Positions 32,664 to 46,035 of a stretch of DNA of 64,000 nt are shown here, piece by piece. The notes under the pieces are model-generated. The model searched no databases. It was not told where the DNA came from and saw only the letters and a program-made list of their open reading frames with translations. The position numbers were made by a program, and so were the translations under genes. Position 1 is the stretch's first letter. Every line of letters starts with the position of its first letter. Origin of the DNA: Cryptomeria japonica (taxonomy: Eukaryota > Streptophyta > Pinopsida > Cupressales > Cupressaceae); the NCBI RefSeq assembly GCF_030272615.1, contig NC_081412.1, forward strand, positions 693,910,083 to 693,974,082, read 5' to 3'.

Positions 32664-35600
32664 TGTTATTCATAAAAAATGATTTACCCAAGTTCACATG
32701 CAATCCTTCTATGAAATGGCCAATTTCACTCCGTAGCCGGGCCTTCTGAGGAATAAACAATTAATAGATGGGGGTGGGGAACAGTGCCCTGGCAGCAAAA
32801 CTTACCCAGCAACATCTTGATAAAACTTCCTACAATATTTAGAGTCTATAGAACACATCAGGACTTGGACAACATAACATAAGACCCTAATTAATCCTCC
32901 TACACTTCAGGTTCCGCTAGACCTAGGGGGGACACCCTTTTGATGCATTAAATACAATAGTTATAGACATATGATAGTGTCAAACAATAAGCAGATAGAT
33001 CATTCCACAAACCCAGCCAATTAGAAACACACTACAGATTGGCTAAATTTGTATAAACCATAGATGAAAATAGAGCTTGGAATGAAAAGAACACAAACCC
33101 CTAAACATAAAGGGAAATAGATTTTTCTTTAAATTTATAAATCTAAAACTATCCCCAAACCTTTCAAAGACCAGTGCCTTGTTCATTGGGCAACAGAGTC
33201 ACACATAGAACTGTAAATGGGTATCCTAGCTACAAATTTGTTTTCCTTAAACAATATTCCTGCATCAATACCTTATACCAATGCACTACTTGATTCATTC
33301 ACAAAATTATCAGATCTGAGACACATATTTCATTATTTATGACTGATTATAGAATTTAAAACCTTCATTGAAGGATACCTACAACAATCACACAATCTCC
33401 TTGAAATTGACAAATTCCATCCTCCTTGAGGATTCAATTTATAACAATGAAATAGATGCCTAGAGACAATATTGTGTGGAATCCACTCATGCTTGACACA
33501 AGTAAGACCTACAACTAGAAAAAAAATCTCCAAGATTGCAATGTAATCTCTATACCCTGAAACAAACCAAAGAGCTTTTACAAATTTGGGTCAAGAAATT
33601 TAGAACTGGAAGCCATGAAATCTAGAGCACTTCCTCCAAAATTCTGGAACCCTTATAATTGAGAAGAAATGGGAATAAGAAGAAGAGGGAAAAAGAACAG
33701 AATCCATCAGAACATGCCAAGTGTCTTTTTTCCATAACTACAAAAATATATCATTTTTTTCCATAGAAACTGCTCTCGCAATATCAAAGATCTATTGAAA
33801 TTGATTGTAGAATTAAATTCCCCATTGCGAGAGCTTTCCAACGACATATAATACTTTCCTATTTGACCAAACATTAGCTTATGGGCAAATTAATTCTAAA
33901 TATATGCACCATCATTTAAATTTTTGGATTTTCTTATATAGTTGAAACTATATAATTAACTTTGATTTTTCACCGTTTTAACTCCTAACGCCCTGCCACG
34001 TGGCAGCTTGCGATTCACTGATGGGGTCCATTGGGTGCCACTTGGGATGACACCTCATCAATCCACCACTTGTCTGCCACCTGGATCACCACTGGACTGC
34101 TTGCTTATCGTCACCTCAGCTGCCACATCATCACCACGTCAGCGGGACCTGCAAGCTCACCTGCCACTTGGACCTGCCATGTCACCTTTTGCCATTTTGT
34201 GAAGGGTAACATGCGTGCATCTTCATCTCATGAAATCATGCACACCATCGGATCTTGGTGAACCTGCATGCTCTTTAACTCTTTGTTGTTTTGTGATGCT
34301 TAACTGGCGAGCATCTCCGCTTTGCGAAACAATATGCTTCGTTGATCTTCATGAAACTTTCTCACTCATTAATCTTTTCGCCACTTCGTGATACTTAACT
34401 AGCATGTATCTTCACTCTGTGAAATAGCACTAGTCATCGATCATCTCTGAACTTGCATGATCTTTAACCCGTCCGTTCTTTGCAAAATTTTATAACAGGC
34501 ACCTTGTGTCAAAATCCCTCAAGGCTTTGACACTATACTAGTGTGGAGCTTTTCTTTTAAATGTCACATATTTTGCTCTCACCATCAATGTGGGATAATA
34601 CATTTTAGCCTAGAACTGCATGTTGAAGGCTTTCTTAGGCTTTAATCTATCACATTCCTCTGCAAGGAGGCCATACCACGTAGGGGATTTCACATTAAAC
34701 ACCTGCCACATTGCATTTTCTTGAAAACTTCTACAAATTTCCTTTCCTTTCCTCGGACGTGAAGGGAGGCTTTCCTCACGGGTGAAGGGAGGATGTTGTT
34801 GTTTTCATTTTTCTTAAGGGTTCCTTTGGCCTTTTCAATAGCTACGACAAAGAGGGAGGAGATGGATACTACTAGTTTTACACCTGTGAGATGCATTTGA
34901 TTTCAACCCTCCCCATTCTCCACACAGAGGCTTTATTGGCCTACAACTCACGAATTGCATTATGCTTGAGAGTTAAAATGGCATATAGCCATGCCACGCT
35001 ACCTTCAATAGTTTCCACATGGGGAAAGGATGCTGGTACAGTCGTGGAGAACACCTACCAAAAGATTTTCTTGAAGTCTCTATGGCCTCTTCAAACACCA
35101 CTCCAAGTAGGTAGTTTTTCTTTATGCTTCCCTTGACTTGGTGTTTGTACAAGCTTCTGTCAAGATTTTACAGTCTTGGTGACATTTTCTTTAAGCTTCC
35201 TTTGCCTTTGTGATTTCTTAGGTTCCTCACCGCCACCAGACATATTACACTAAGATGAAGATGCAAAATTTTTATGCATCCCATCTAGTTGAACAGAGGA
35301 TTTGTTAACATCGATGTGAAGCAAAATATTCCCCAAGGACTTTTGAAATGCCTTTACATGATCAGAACCATTTTCTATTAAGCTTTCATGGAATTTACAT
35401 AGATCTGCAAATAGATCTACCCATGAACTGCAACAAGATTATAAACATTTTCCTCAACCACTTCCACACCATATGCAAGGGAGGATTTGGTGGTGGCTGC
35501 TAATTTGCATTTGGTTAAAAATAGAATTCCTCCTTTACTTTTCACATGCCACCATATTTGTTTGAAGTTTGAATGCCTTCTCAGCATAGCTGGCACCTGC

Positions 35601-37191
35601 GAATTGCATTGCTTAAGAAGCTCAAACTTCCCACTCCATTCTCAGAGCTGAGAGGACTGATAAAGGTTGTAGAATTTGGGCTTTACACCATGGCAAATGG
35701 AATTTTTCTTTAAAAAAAACTAATGCCTCATTTGAGATCCACACAAGAAGGATGTTTTAATTTGGCATTTCACATGCCACATGCATTTGCTGAAGCTTAA
35801 TTGGGCCCTAAACTGCCATGCCATCTGCCAGGAGGATTGAGCACTATGCATGCCAGTAGCATTTTCCTAGAGTTCTATTAGCACCTTGAACTCTCATACC
35901 ATGTCTCATGATCAAAATCCATATTTATAAAATTCTGAAATTCTCCCAGTGAACCAAATCGCCAATAAAATCAATGCACGAGCATGAGCTAGGTCGGGCG
36001 CCAAAGTGGGTCCGGCTAAATTTTTTTTTGTTTTCATGCAACTGACCTTTGAAATGCCTCACGAACCTTAAACATACCTCTAGAATTGATCGACACCATT
36101 TTCGGATCACCAAACTGAGTTTTGCGACTTTCAGGTGCCTGTGCCACATTTTCGCATTTAATCACAAAGACGTAATTTTCAAACAAGTCAAAACACCTTT
36201 CTAGACCTCACCATTTGACAGGCGTGTACTCTGATATACAAACATGAACTCTACCAAGCAATTTTCCAAGAAAAATCTTGAGTGAAGAGATATTAATGGT
36301 CAAAGATGACCAACTAGTCTTGTCGACACTAGGGACCTGATGAAGTCAATGTGCAGGCAACTCATGATGCCTTTCTTAAAAATATCAAACGATCTCTGTA
36401 GACCCTCAAATCTGAGGCATATGTACCTTGAAGTACATATTGAATCTTAGAATACTCAGTTCGACCAAAAGGATGACTAGGTGCAAATGGTGCACTCATG
36501 AAAATAGCTACTTTATTTGATGCGGCAATGGAAGTACGGAACATTGAAAAAGATGGCTCAAGAAACCCTTTTGAAAACCATTCAAACGAATTGGTAGGAG
36601 TTTGAAATTTGAAACATAGCTTCACATATATACCAAAAATAGCCCAGAACAAACATTTTGACATGACATTCACTAGGGCATCTTTTACAAATGTGCAAAG
36701 TGAAGCTTTGACTAGCTGTCGAAACAGGGACTTGTCAAACAACACAAACTGCAAATGGATTGAGCTTGCTAAAATGAGAAAATGGATTCATGAATCCTTG
36801 AAATTTTGCACGGAGACACACTTTTATGCATAGAATTCAATCCAATTTGAATATCATCATGATGATCAATAGGGCAAAAGATATAGGAGCTCAAAGTAGG
36901 CTACTTGGTAAAATATGCATTTGTAGCTAAAATGCACTTTCAGCTCACCCCTTAAAATGTGTACTTGATAAATTGATCCAAACTAAATTCTAAAAGTTGC
37001 AACAACTGCATTAGCCAAATGAAAGGTGTACAACAAGTTTCTAAAGCCTTACCCTTCAAAAATCAACTGGTTCCATTTTACCCTCTCTCTAACTAGGCCA
37101 CATGACTGAGATTAGGTGCCAATCTGAAAATGAAATACCAAAATTTTGAAATAGGTCTCTCAAATTCACTCAAATTTAATGAGTCCCAACA
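32664..37191 (-). mobile_element. 3' LTR of the gag-only element (4.53 kb)
   Basis: It aligns with 40760-45278 along its length, with scattered substitutions. It carries about 110 bp (roughly 32742-32850) absent from the other copy, and lacks about 110 bp that the other copy has at 42470-42585. GCGAAA-type motifs related to those of the 6.3-kb insertion lie at about 34182-34440. Open frames inside are short and not conserved between copies, so I call no gene in it. Confidence 0.93.
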
Positions 37192-37419
37192 GTGGCTCGG
37201 ACTGGGGATGGTTGATTGCAAGATCAACACAAGAATTCGGAATCTATGGTTAAGCAGACCACCCAAAAACAGAATACATCTCTTGTCTTCTAAAAAACAG
37301 GGCTCCTTATTCTACCCAAATAGCAGGGCACTTTATTGAAAACCACACAACTGAAGCAAAGCAACTGTTTAAAATATACAAACATACTTATAACTATTTA
37401 TAAACTGCTCTAAACAATT
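37192..37419. other. 3' untranslated part of the gag-only element
   Basis: No gene. The bases next to the LTR (37192-37215) are pyrimidine-mixed in the element sense rather than purine-rich. Confidence 0.5.
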
Positions 37420-38917
37420 TTAGCATTTACCTCTGTCAAAAATCTGATTCTCATCACCTGATGTCATGATCCAAACAAAGGCACCTTTTAACAACATCTC
37501 AGCATAATTCTTAGTGTCAACCTCTTTCATCTCATTACTACAACAACTGGTGTGCATACCTTTGGCTTGATTTTGAACTTTGTAATCGCACACTATTTCA
37601 ACAAAGGTAAAATCATGAGACAAAACACTATAGAGGCCTTCCCACAAACTGCAATACATTTCACTATCCCAATCAACTCTATCATTTGTAAGGGAATCAT
37701 CTAGCTGAATTTTAAAAATAAAACATTCATTCTCACTGCTATAGCTCTCATCAGCACTCACCTTATTATCATTTACATTCATAGAATGAGGGACATTAAT
37801 AACCAATTGATGCAAACAAGGGACATAAAAATTTTGATCCATATGTGGTACTTCACTATGCTGATCACACTCTATACTATCCATGTTTATCAAAATCAAT
37901 ACATCCACATTCTCAATATCCCATTCATGGAAAAGAATGCATACCTCTCGCTGAAGCAAATCCTCAGCTAAGTCTTTCTCATTCAAACTTGTATCCACCC
38001 AAAAAACTTCCATTTGTGGTCTGAAGTAATCATCACACAACCCATGCTTCTTACCTTCATCATGAAGTAAAATTTTACAACACATGCTACTTCTGTTTGA
38101 AACTACATTAGCATAACAAACTTGTTCAACACAAGGGGAAACTTCAGCACTTTCATCAATGAGATCAACACCATGAACATTCATATCAAAGACAAAGAAC
38201 TCCATATCCGAGTTGAGCATACTATCAACATTCACATCCTCTTCATGGTATTTCAAACTTTGGAAACATTCAAATATAGGTTCACTTAAATATGAAAATA
38301 AAACATTATCCGCACTTTTACATATGTTTTTATCTTGAAAAATACTTTCATTTTCAGATTCATGACCAAGATATATAGCTTGGTCTCCTCTTATATCATC
38401 TTCACAAGATGAATAATAAGAACTCTCATAGGTATTCTCAGCTGCATGACTGGCATTCATTTGCTGATCATAAGAAGATGAAAAACTTGTGCCAAGATAA
38501 TTCTCATTCTGAAATTGATCTTCATTGGTCATTTGTATACCTTCAAGGTGCTGAAAATCGAACTCAGTGTCCTCATAATTAGCAGCACCACTCCATTCTA
38601 AAACACATTCATCACTGGGTATACTTGCATTGAAAACACTATCAACATCATCTACAATTTCATTTTCAGTTTTATTAGACATAATCAAATCGTGATTTAC
38701 ATCATATTGCACATTTTCACTTGCATAATCAGCAACATTTGGTGATCCCTCAGTATTTCGTATTGCAACATCAAATACATCAGTAGCATGTAAATATTGA
38801 TGGTCATCATCCTCATTAATTTCATTATTATTAACCTTGGGAGATGCATGATTTACTTGATAATTTGCAGCTACATAATCAGCATAACCAGCATACAAAT
38901 CGAATGGTACATATCCT
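37420..38917 (-). pseudogene. Acidic C-terminal domain fused to gag (about 490 codons)
   Basis: This open frame of 492 codons is uninterrupted, very rich in Asp, Glu, Asn and Ser, and includes blocks such as NVQYDVNHDLIMSNKTENEI and WSGAANYEDTEFDFQHLEGI. It ends VWIMTSGDENQIFDRGKC. I recognise no domain, membrane segment or zinc knuckle. It runs on from the gag frame upstream; an (AT) run at about 38922-38935 accounts for the frame change between them, and the first Met is not a natural start. The intact protein would have been about 800 codons from 39835. For an element this old, a 1.5-kb stretch without a stop is notable. Confidence 0.75.
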
Positions 38918-39835
38918 TTATATATATATATCTATCTCTGTATCAACATTATCACAACATTTCCCACTGATCATTCCATCATTACTGTGAGAGACAACTG
39001 ACATTGACAACACAGATTCTTGACTCTCATTTAAATTTGAATCACATGCATTAGCAAAACCATTTGGAACAGCAAAGCTTGACGCATTTTGACAAGGAAT
39101 GTTTTTCTTGGCTTCACATTTACTTTCACCATTGAAGGTGTTTTGACAAGAAATAGTAGCAGATATAAATCTCTTTGAGATCCCAAATTTCAAATTATTT
39201 TCAATGTCCCTAGTTGTGTTAAAAGCTTCATACAAAGTTTTGGGTTCTTTGTTTCTCAATAAGAGACCCATCTTCTTATCAAAGGCACTCATATAAATCT
39301 TCAATTATACTTTATCATCAAACTTATACTTGCTGGAAATTTTACACAATGCTTGTGAAAACCTAATATTAAATGTTGGTACCAATAAATCTTCCCTTAT
39401 TTGTATGTACATGAATTCTCTTAGCATATCATAATCACTCACCTTTTCAGCAAATTGGTCTATGAAGTCTGAAATTAATTCTTCCCATGAGGAAATACAA
39501 TCTACTGGTAAAAAGAAGAACCAATCCCTTGCATCCTCTTTCAATGACTGGACAAATAACTTCATGCACACATCTTCTTGACAAACTTCAAACTCTCCCA
39601 TCAAATCTGAAAATCTTTCCAAATGTAAATGTGCTGATTCTGATTTCTTCCCACTAAATATTGGCAAATACTTTCTAATTTCAGTGGGTATTGGATTTGG
39701 GTTACTCGGAATATCTTTGAAATTTAGAGCAGCATAGTACTTCATACTGAAACTTTTTCTATTATATGGTTGTTCTAGTTTACTGGACATGGTCATATGT
39801 GAATAAGATTGGGGCTGAAATAATTGACTGCACAT
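38918..39835 (-). pseudogene. gag of the gag-only element
   Basis: The start MCSQLFQPQSYSHMTMSSKL leads to EIRKYLPIFSGKKSESAHLH, then VCMKLFVQSLKEDARDWFFF and CISSWEELISDFIDQFAEKV, the retrotransposon gag core. A TAA stop (39305-39307) is in the same frame as the following part, MGLLLRNKEPKTLYEAFNTT and RDIENNLKFG, so one substitution separates the two open pieces. No protease or zinc knuckle follows. It would form the particle that packages the element RNA. Confidence 0.85.
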
Positions 39836-40738
39836 TGTGACTTCTCAAACTTCATACACAACCCCACCAAAAATTCAACAACTTACAAATATGTCAAGCT
39901 ATAGATCTATCTTCTTCACTTTTTGACATAAAACTCATGGATACTTGCATATCATAGGAAAACATATTATATTTTGAAACTTAACAACACTTTGAATATG
40001 CAAATATTTTTTATCTTCTTCCCTTTCAACAAAGTGGAAAACACTAGATAGGGAAACTATTTTTCTCTTTCCAGATACCCCAAAATATATTTAATGTATT
40101 GAAATATCTGACTGTACCTGGATAATTTGCAGCCATAAACTCTTGTAGATCTAAAGATTAACTTCCACTTTCAGCACGGTCTTTTCCTTAGAGTTGCCAC
40201 CTCTTGCATAGAGGACATTTTTGAACAGCAGAATGCCATTCAACACAAATTTAATTTTCTATTTTCTCCTTCAATCTCGCTGCAACAAATTCACTCCAGG
40301 CCACAAACATATAGATCTTGGAAAAACAACACCAAATCTATGTGTATCTTTATACTGCACCCTTTTCTAAAACTTTTATGATGAAGAATTTATGTGTAAA
40401 TCTGCATTAGCAGTGATAACCCATATCTCTGCACTATATATAAAACCATAAAACCTAGTGCAATACTAGTTGCATAGACATTCAACATTGTTATAAACCA
40501 TAGATTTTCCACCCAAATAAGGAATTGAGGAAAAGTTTGCATACAACTACAAGGACTTGCTCACAACATAGCAACATGAATTTACTATTACTCCTTCATA
40601 AAATATGACATGAAATAACATATCATTCTACAGATCCAGAACAAGGAACACTCTCTTCACCATAAAATCACTTTCAACTCTGTGCAAATCTCAATGGAAT
40701 GACTAACTGGATGAAATTAGGCAATTTCTATTCAGCTT
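39836..40738. other. 5' leader of the gag-only element
   Basis: About 0.9 kb between primer-binding site and gag in the minus sense. No coding sequence is seen on either strand. Confidence 0.5.
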
Positions 40739-40756
40739 CCCCAGTAGAGTCACCAT
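40739..40756 (-). other. Primer-binding site of the gag-only element
   Basis: The minus strand reads TGGTGACTCTACTGGGGA after a short spacer from the LTR end at 40760. This resembles the site used by Tat/Ogre-type gypsy elements (recalled as an Arg tRNA site). Confidence 0.7.
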
Positions 40757-40759
40757 TTT

Positions 40760-43700
40760 TGTTGTTCATAAAAAATGATTAACCCAAGTTCACCTACAAT
40801 CCTTCTATGAAATGGCCAATTTCACTCTATAGAACACATCAAGACTTGGACACCATAATATAGGACCCTAATTAATCATCCTGCACTTCAGGTTCTGCTA
40901 GACCTAGGGGGGACACCCTTTTGATGCATTAAATACAACAGTTAAAGACATATGGTAGCATCAAACAATAAGTAGATAGATCATTCCACAAATCCAACGA
41001 GTTAGAAACAAACTACAGATTGGCTAAATCTGTATAAACCATAGATGAAAATAGATCTTGCAATGAAAAGAACACAAACCCCTAAACATAAAGGGAAATA
41101 GGTTTTTCTTTAAATTTATAAATCTGAAACTATCCCCAAACCTTTCAAAGACTAGTGCCTTGTTCATTGGGAAACAAAGTCACACACAGAACTATAAATG
41201 GGTATCCTAGCTACAAATTTGTTTTCCTTAAACAATATTCCTACACCAATACCTTATACCAATGTATTACTTGATTCATTCACAAATTATCAGATCTGAG
41301 ACACATATTCCATTATTTATGACTGATTACAGAATTTAAAACCTTCATTGAAGGATACCTACAACAATCACACAATCTCCTTGAAATCGACAAATTCCAT
41401 CCTCCTTGAAGTATTCAATTTCTAACAATGAAATACATGCCCAGAGACAATATTGTGTGAAATTTACTCATGCCTGACACAAGTAAGACCTGCAACTAGA
41501 AAAAACATCTCCAAGACTGCAATGTAATCTATATACCCTAAAACAAACCAAAGAGCTTTTACAAATTTGGGTCAAGAAATTCAGAACTAGAAGCCATGAA
41601 ATCTGGAGCACTTTCTCCAAAATTTTGGAATCCTTACAACTGAGAAGAAATGGGAATAAGAAGAGGGAAAAAGATCAGAATCCATCAAAACATGCCAAGT
41701 GTCCTTTTTCCATAACTGCAAGAATATCTCCTTTTCTTTCTGTGGACATTTCTCTCAAAATATCTAAGAACTACAAAAACTGATTGCAGAAATGAATTCC
41801 TCATTCCAAGATCTTTCCAACGACATATAATGCTTGCCTGTTTGACCAAAAAATAGCTTCTAGGCGAATTAATTCTGAATATGTGCATCATCATTTAAAT
41901 TTTTGGATTTTCTTATATAGTTGAAACTATATAATTAACTTTGATTTTTCACCTTTTTAACTCCTGATGCTTGGCCACGTGGTAGCTTGTGATTTGCTGA
42001 CGGGGTCTACTGGGTGCCACCTAGGATGACACCTCATCAATCCACCACTTGTCCGCCACCTAGATTGCCACTAAACTACTTGCTTGTTGCAACCTCAGCT
42101 GCCACATCATCGCCACATCAGCAGGACCCACAAGCTCACCTACCACTTGGACCTGCCACATCACCTTTCGCCATTTCACAAAGGGTAACATGCGTGCATC
42201 TTCGGCTCATGAAACCACGCACACCGTCGGATCTTGCTGAACCTGCATGCTCTTTAACTCTTCGTTGTTTCGCGATGCTTAACTGGCGAGCGTCTCCGCT
42301 TCACAAAATAGCGTGCTTCATTGATCTTCATGGAATTTTCTCACTCATCAATCTTTTTGCCACTTCGCGATGCTTAACTGGTGTGTATCTTCACTCCGCG
42401 AAACAATGCCAATCGTCAATCATCTTTGAACTTGCATGATCTTTAATCCGTCCATTCTCTACAAAATTCACATCAGGAACCGTGCACATGGTGAGTAGGT
42501 TCCACCTGGTCACCACTTGGCCTCCTTGGTCACCTCAGGAAATGCGTTCGTGCGCGTGGGGTCTATCTGGGCACCTAATCGACACCTTGTGTCAAAAGCC
42601 CTCAAGGCTTTGACACTATACTAGTGTGGAGCTTTGCTTTTAAATGTTAAATATTTTGCTCTCACCACCAATATGGGATAATACGTTTTATCTTGGAACT
42701 GCATTTTGAAGAATTTCTTAGGCTTTAATCTGCCATGTTCCTCTGCAAGGAGCCCATACCATGGACGGGATTTCACATTAAACACTTGCCACATTGTATT
42801 TGCTTGAAAACTTCTGCAAATTTTCTTTCCTTTCCTCGCATGTGAAGGGAGGCTTTCCTTGCATGTGAAGGGAGGATGCTGTTGTTTGCATTTTTCTTAA
42901 GGGTTTCTATGGCCTTTTCAACAGCTATGACAAAGAGGGAGGAGATGGATACTACTGGTTTTACACCTGTGAGATGCATTTGATTTCAACCCTCCCCATT
43001 CTCCACGCAGAGGCTTCATTTGCCTGCACCTCATGAATTGCATTATGCTTGAGAGTTAAAATGGCATATAGCCATGCCACATTGCCTTCACTGGTTTCCA
43101 CATGGGAAAAGGATGTTGGTAGAGTCATGTAGAATGCCTACCAAAAGATTTGCTTGAAGTCTTTGCAGCCTCTTCAAACACCACTGCCACGCAGGAGGTT
43201 TTTCTTTATGCTTCCCTTGACTTGGTGTTTGCACAGGCTTTTGTCAAGGTTTTGCAATCTTGGTGACATTTTCTTTAAGCTTCCTTTGCCTTTGTGTTTT
43301 CTTAGGTTCCTCACTGCCACCAGACATATTACACTAAGATGAAGATGCAAATTTTTTATGCATCCCATCCACTTGAACAGAGGATTTGTTAACATCGATG
43401 TGAAACAAAATATTCCCCAAGGAATTTTGAAATGCCTTAACATGATCATAACCATTTTCTATTAAGCTTTCATGGAATTTACATAGATCTATGAATGGAT
43501 CTACCCATGTACTGCAGCAAGATTATAAGCATTTTCCTCAGCCACTTCCATGCCATATGCAAGGGAGGATTGGGTGGTGGCTGCTAATTTTCATTTGGTT
43601 AAAAATAGAATGCCTCCTTTACTTTTCATGTGCCATCATATTTGTTTGAAGTTTGAATGCGTTCTCACCATAGCTGGCACCTGCAAATTGCATTGCTTAA

Positions 43701-45278
43701 GAAGCTCAAACTTCCCACTCCATTCTCACAGCAGAGAGGATTGATAAAGGTTGTAGAATTTGGGCTTTACACCATGGCAAATGGAATTTTGCTTTAAAAA
43801 AAACTAATGCCTCCTTTGAGAACCACACAAGAAGAATGTTTTAATTTGGCATTTCACATGCCACGTGCATTTGTTGAATTTTAATTGGCCTCTAAACTGC
43901 CATGCCTTCTACTAGGAGGATTGAGCACTATGCCTACCAATAACATTTGTCTAGAGTTCTATTAGCACCTTGAACTCTCATACCATGTCTCGTGATCACA
44001 ATCCATATTTATTAAACTCTAAAATTCTCCTAGTGAACCAAATCACCAATAAAATCAATGCACGAGCATGAGCCAGGTCGGGCCTCAAAGTGGGTTTGGC
44101 TAAAAACAAAATTCATTCTCATGCAAATAACCTTTGAAATGTCTCACAAACCTTAATCATACCTCTGGAATCGATCGACACCATTTTCAGATCACCAAAC
44201 TGAGTTTTGCAACTTTCAGGCCCCTACACCACATTTTTCACATGTAATCGCAAAGACATAATTTTCAAACAAGTCAAAACACCTTTATAGACCTCTCCAT
44301 TTGACAAGTGTGTACTCTGATATACAAACATGAACTCTACAAAGTGGTTTTTCAAGAAAAATCCCGAGAGAAGAGATATTAATGGTCAAAGATGACCAAC
44401 TGGTTTTGTCAACACTACGGACCTGATGAAGCCAATGTGCAAGCAACTCATGATGCCTTTCTTAAAAATATCAAACGATCTCCGTAGACCCTCAAATCTG
44501 AGGCATATGTACCTTGAAGTACATATAAAATATTAGAATACTCAGTTCAACCAAAAGACTGAATGGGTACAAATGGTGTGCTCATGAAAATAGCTACTTT
44601 AACTGATGTGGCAATGGAAGTACGAAACACTGAAAAAGATGGCTCAAGAAACCCTTTTGAAAACTGATCAAACGAATTGGCAAGAGCTTGAAATTTGAAA
44701 CATAGATTCACATTAATACCAACAATAGCCCGAAACAAACATTCTGACATAAAATTCATCGGGCCATGTTTTACAAATGTGCAAAGGGAAGCTCTGACTA
44801 GCTGTCGAAACAGGGACTTGTCAAACAACACAAACAACAAACAGATTGAGCTTGCTAAACTGAGAAAATAGATTCATAAAGACTTGAAATTTTGCATGTA
44901 GGCACATTTTTATGTATAGAATTAAATCCACTTTAAATTTAATCATGAAAATCAACAGGGCAAAAGATATAGGAGCTCAAAGTAGGCTACTTGGTAGAAT
45001 CTGCATTTGCACCTAAAATGCACTTTCAGCTCACCCCTTGAAATGGGTACCTAATAAATTGATCCAAACTGAATTCTGAAAGTTGCAACACACTGAATTA
45101 GCCAAATGAAAGGTCTACAACAATTTTCCAAAGCCTTACCCTTCGAAAATCAACTGGCTCCATTTTACCCTCTCTCTAACTAGGCCACCTGAATGAGATT
45201 AGGTGCCTTTATGAAAATGAAAAAGCAAAATTTTAAAATAGGTCTCTCAAATTCACTCAAATTTAATGAGTCCCAACA
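40760..45278 (-). mobile_element. 5' LTR of the gag-only element (4.52 kb)
   Basis: Partner of 32664-37191, from TGTTGTTCATAAAAAATGA to GAGTCCCAACA. GAAA/TTTCGCGA motifs occur at about 42163-42410. A region of about 110 bp at 42470-42585 is missing from the other copy. In the minus sense it ends GAACAACA, identical to the end of the 6.3-kb insertion. Confidence 0.93.
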
Positions 45279-46035
45279 AGAGCATCTGCTACACTATCTA
45301 GAAAGGGAAAAGAGGTTGGTATCAGCTGTGAACCTAGACAAAGCAAGGATATGGATGAGGAGGAGGTCCTGATGGAGTTTGAAGCTCTTCTTACCAAGAG
45401 ACTTCCTAAGGGAATTGGAAAATATAGAGGTAAGCTCCATTTGAAATGTTTTTCTTGCAATAGGATAGGACACATTGTTGTCAATTATCCCAACATTGAT
45501 AATAAGGACAAACTAGAGAAGTTTAAAAAGTTCAAAGGAGGAAATAGGAGAAACTGTCTTGTTGCAGTCGATGAAGGTGTCACTGATGATGAATCAGAAG
45601 ATGAAGAAAGCAAAGAAATAGTGTTTGTAGCCATTAAGGAAGATGTGTCAGACAGGAAGGCTCTTGTCTTTTGCTTTGATAATTCTAATGAGTGGATTAT
45701 TGATAGTGGATGCTCTCACCACATGACTGGTGACCGGAGGAAGTTTCTATCTCTGGAAGAGTACGATGGAGGTGTAGTCGGATTTGGTAATGATGCACCA
45801 TGTATGGTAAAAGGAAAAGGGTCCATCTCTCTAAATGGAAAAGGTAGTGTTGATAATGTGTATTGGGTAGAAGGTCTCAGGCATAACCTTTTGAGTGTTG
45901 CCCAGCTGAATGATAAAGGACTCACTCTGGAATTCAAAGATGGAGTGTGCAAAATAAAAGGAAAGAGTGGCGAACTGATGGCCACCGATATGCAGACCAA
46001 AGGTAACTTATTTCAGTTAAATACAAATATCAGTT
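45279..46035 (+). pseudogene. Copia gag C-terminus and protease (plus element)
   Basis: gag resumes with ATLSRKGKEVG, then LTKRLPKGIG and the zinc knuckle CFSCNRIGHIVVNY, whose last Cys has become Tyr. The protease has EWIIDSGCSHHMTGDRRKF with the DSG motif, then FGNDAPCMVKGKGSISLNGK and VYWVEGLRHNLLSVAQL. The frame is open for 228 codons, then meets a stop at 46036 in the junction to integrase. Confidence 0.92.

Larger units (their letters stand above)
32664..45278 (-). mobile_element. 12.6-kb gag-only element with 4.5-kb LTRs
   Basis: Two direct repeats of about 4.5 kb (32664-37191 and 40760-45278), each TGTT...CAACA, flank a 3.57-kb interior. The interior holds only a gag-derived ORF on the minus strand; no RT, RNase H, integrase or protease is seen. 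Flanks are AGAGT and AGAGC. A primer-binding site follows the 5' LTR in the minus sense. This fits a large non-autonomous LTR element of gypsy origin that keeps gag and depends on a partner for enzymes. No purine tract is visible next to the 3' LTR. Confidence 0.93.

Noticed and set aside
34008-35136. Small open frames inside the 4.5-kb LTR as captured genes
   Set aside because: They are short and not kept open in the same way in the other LTR copy.
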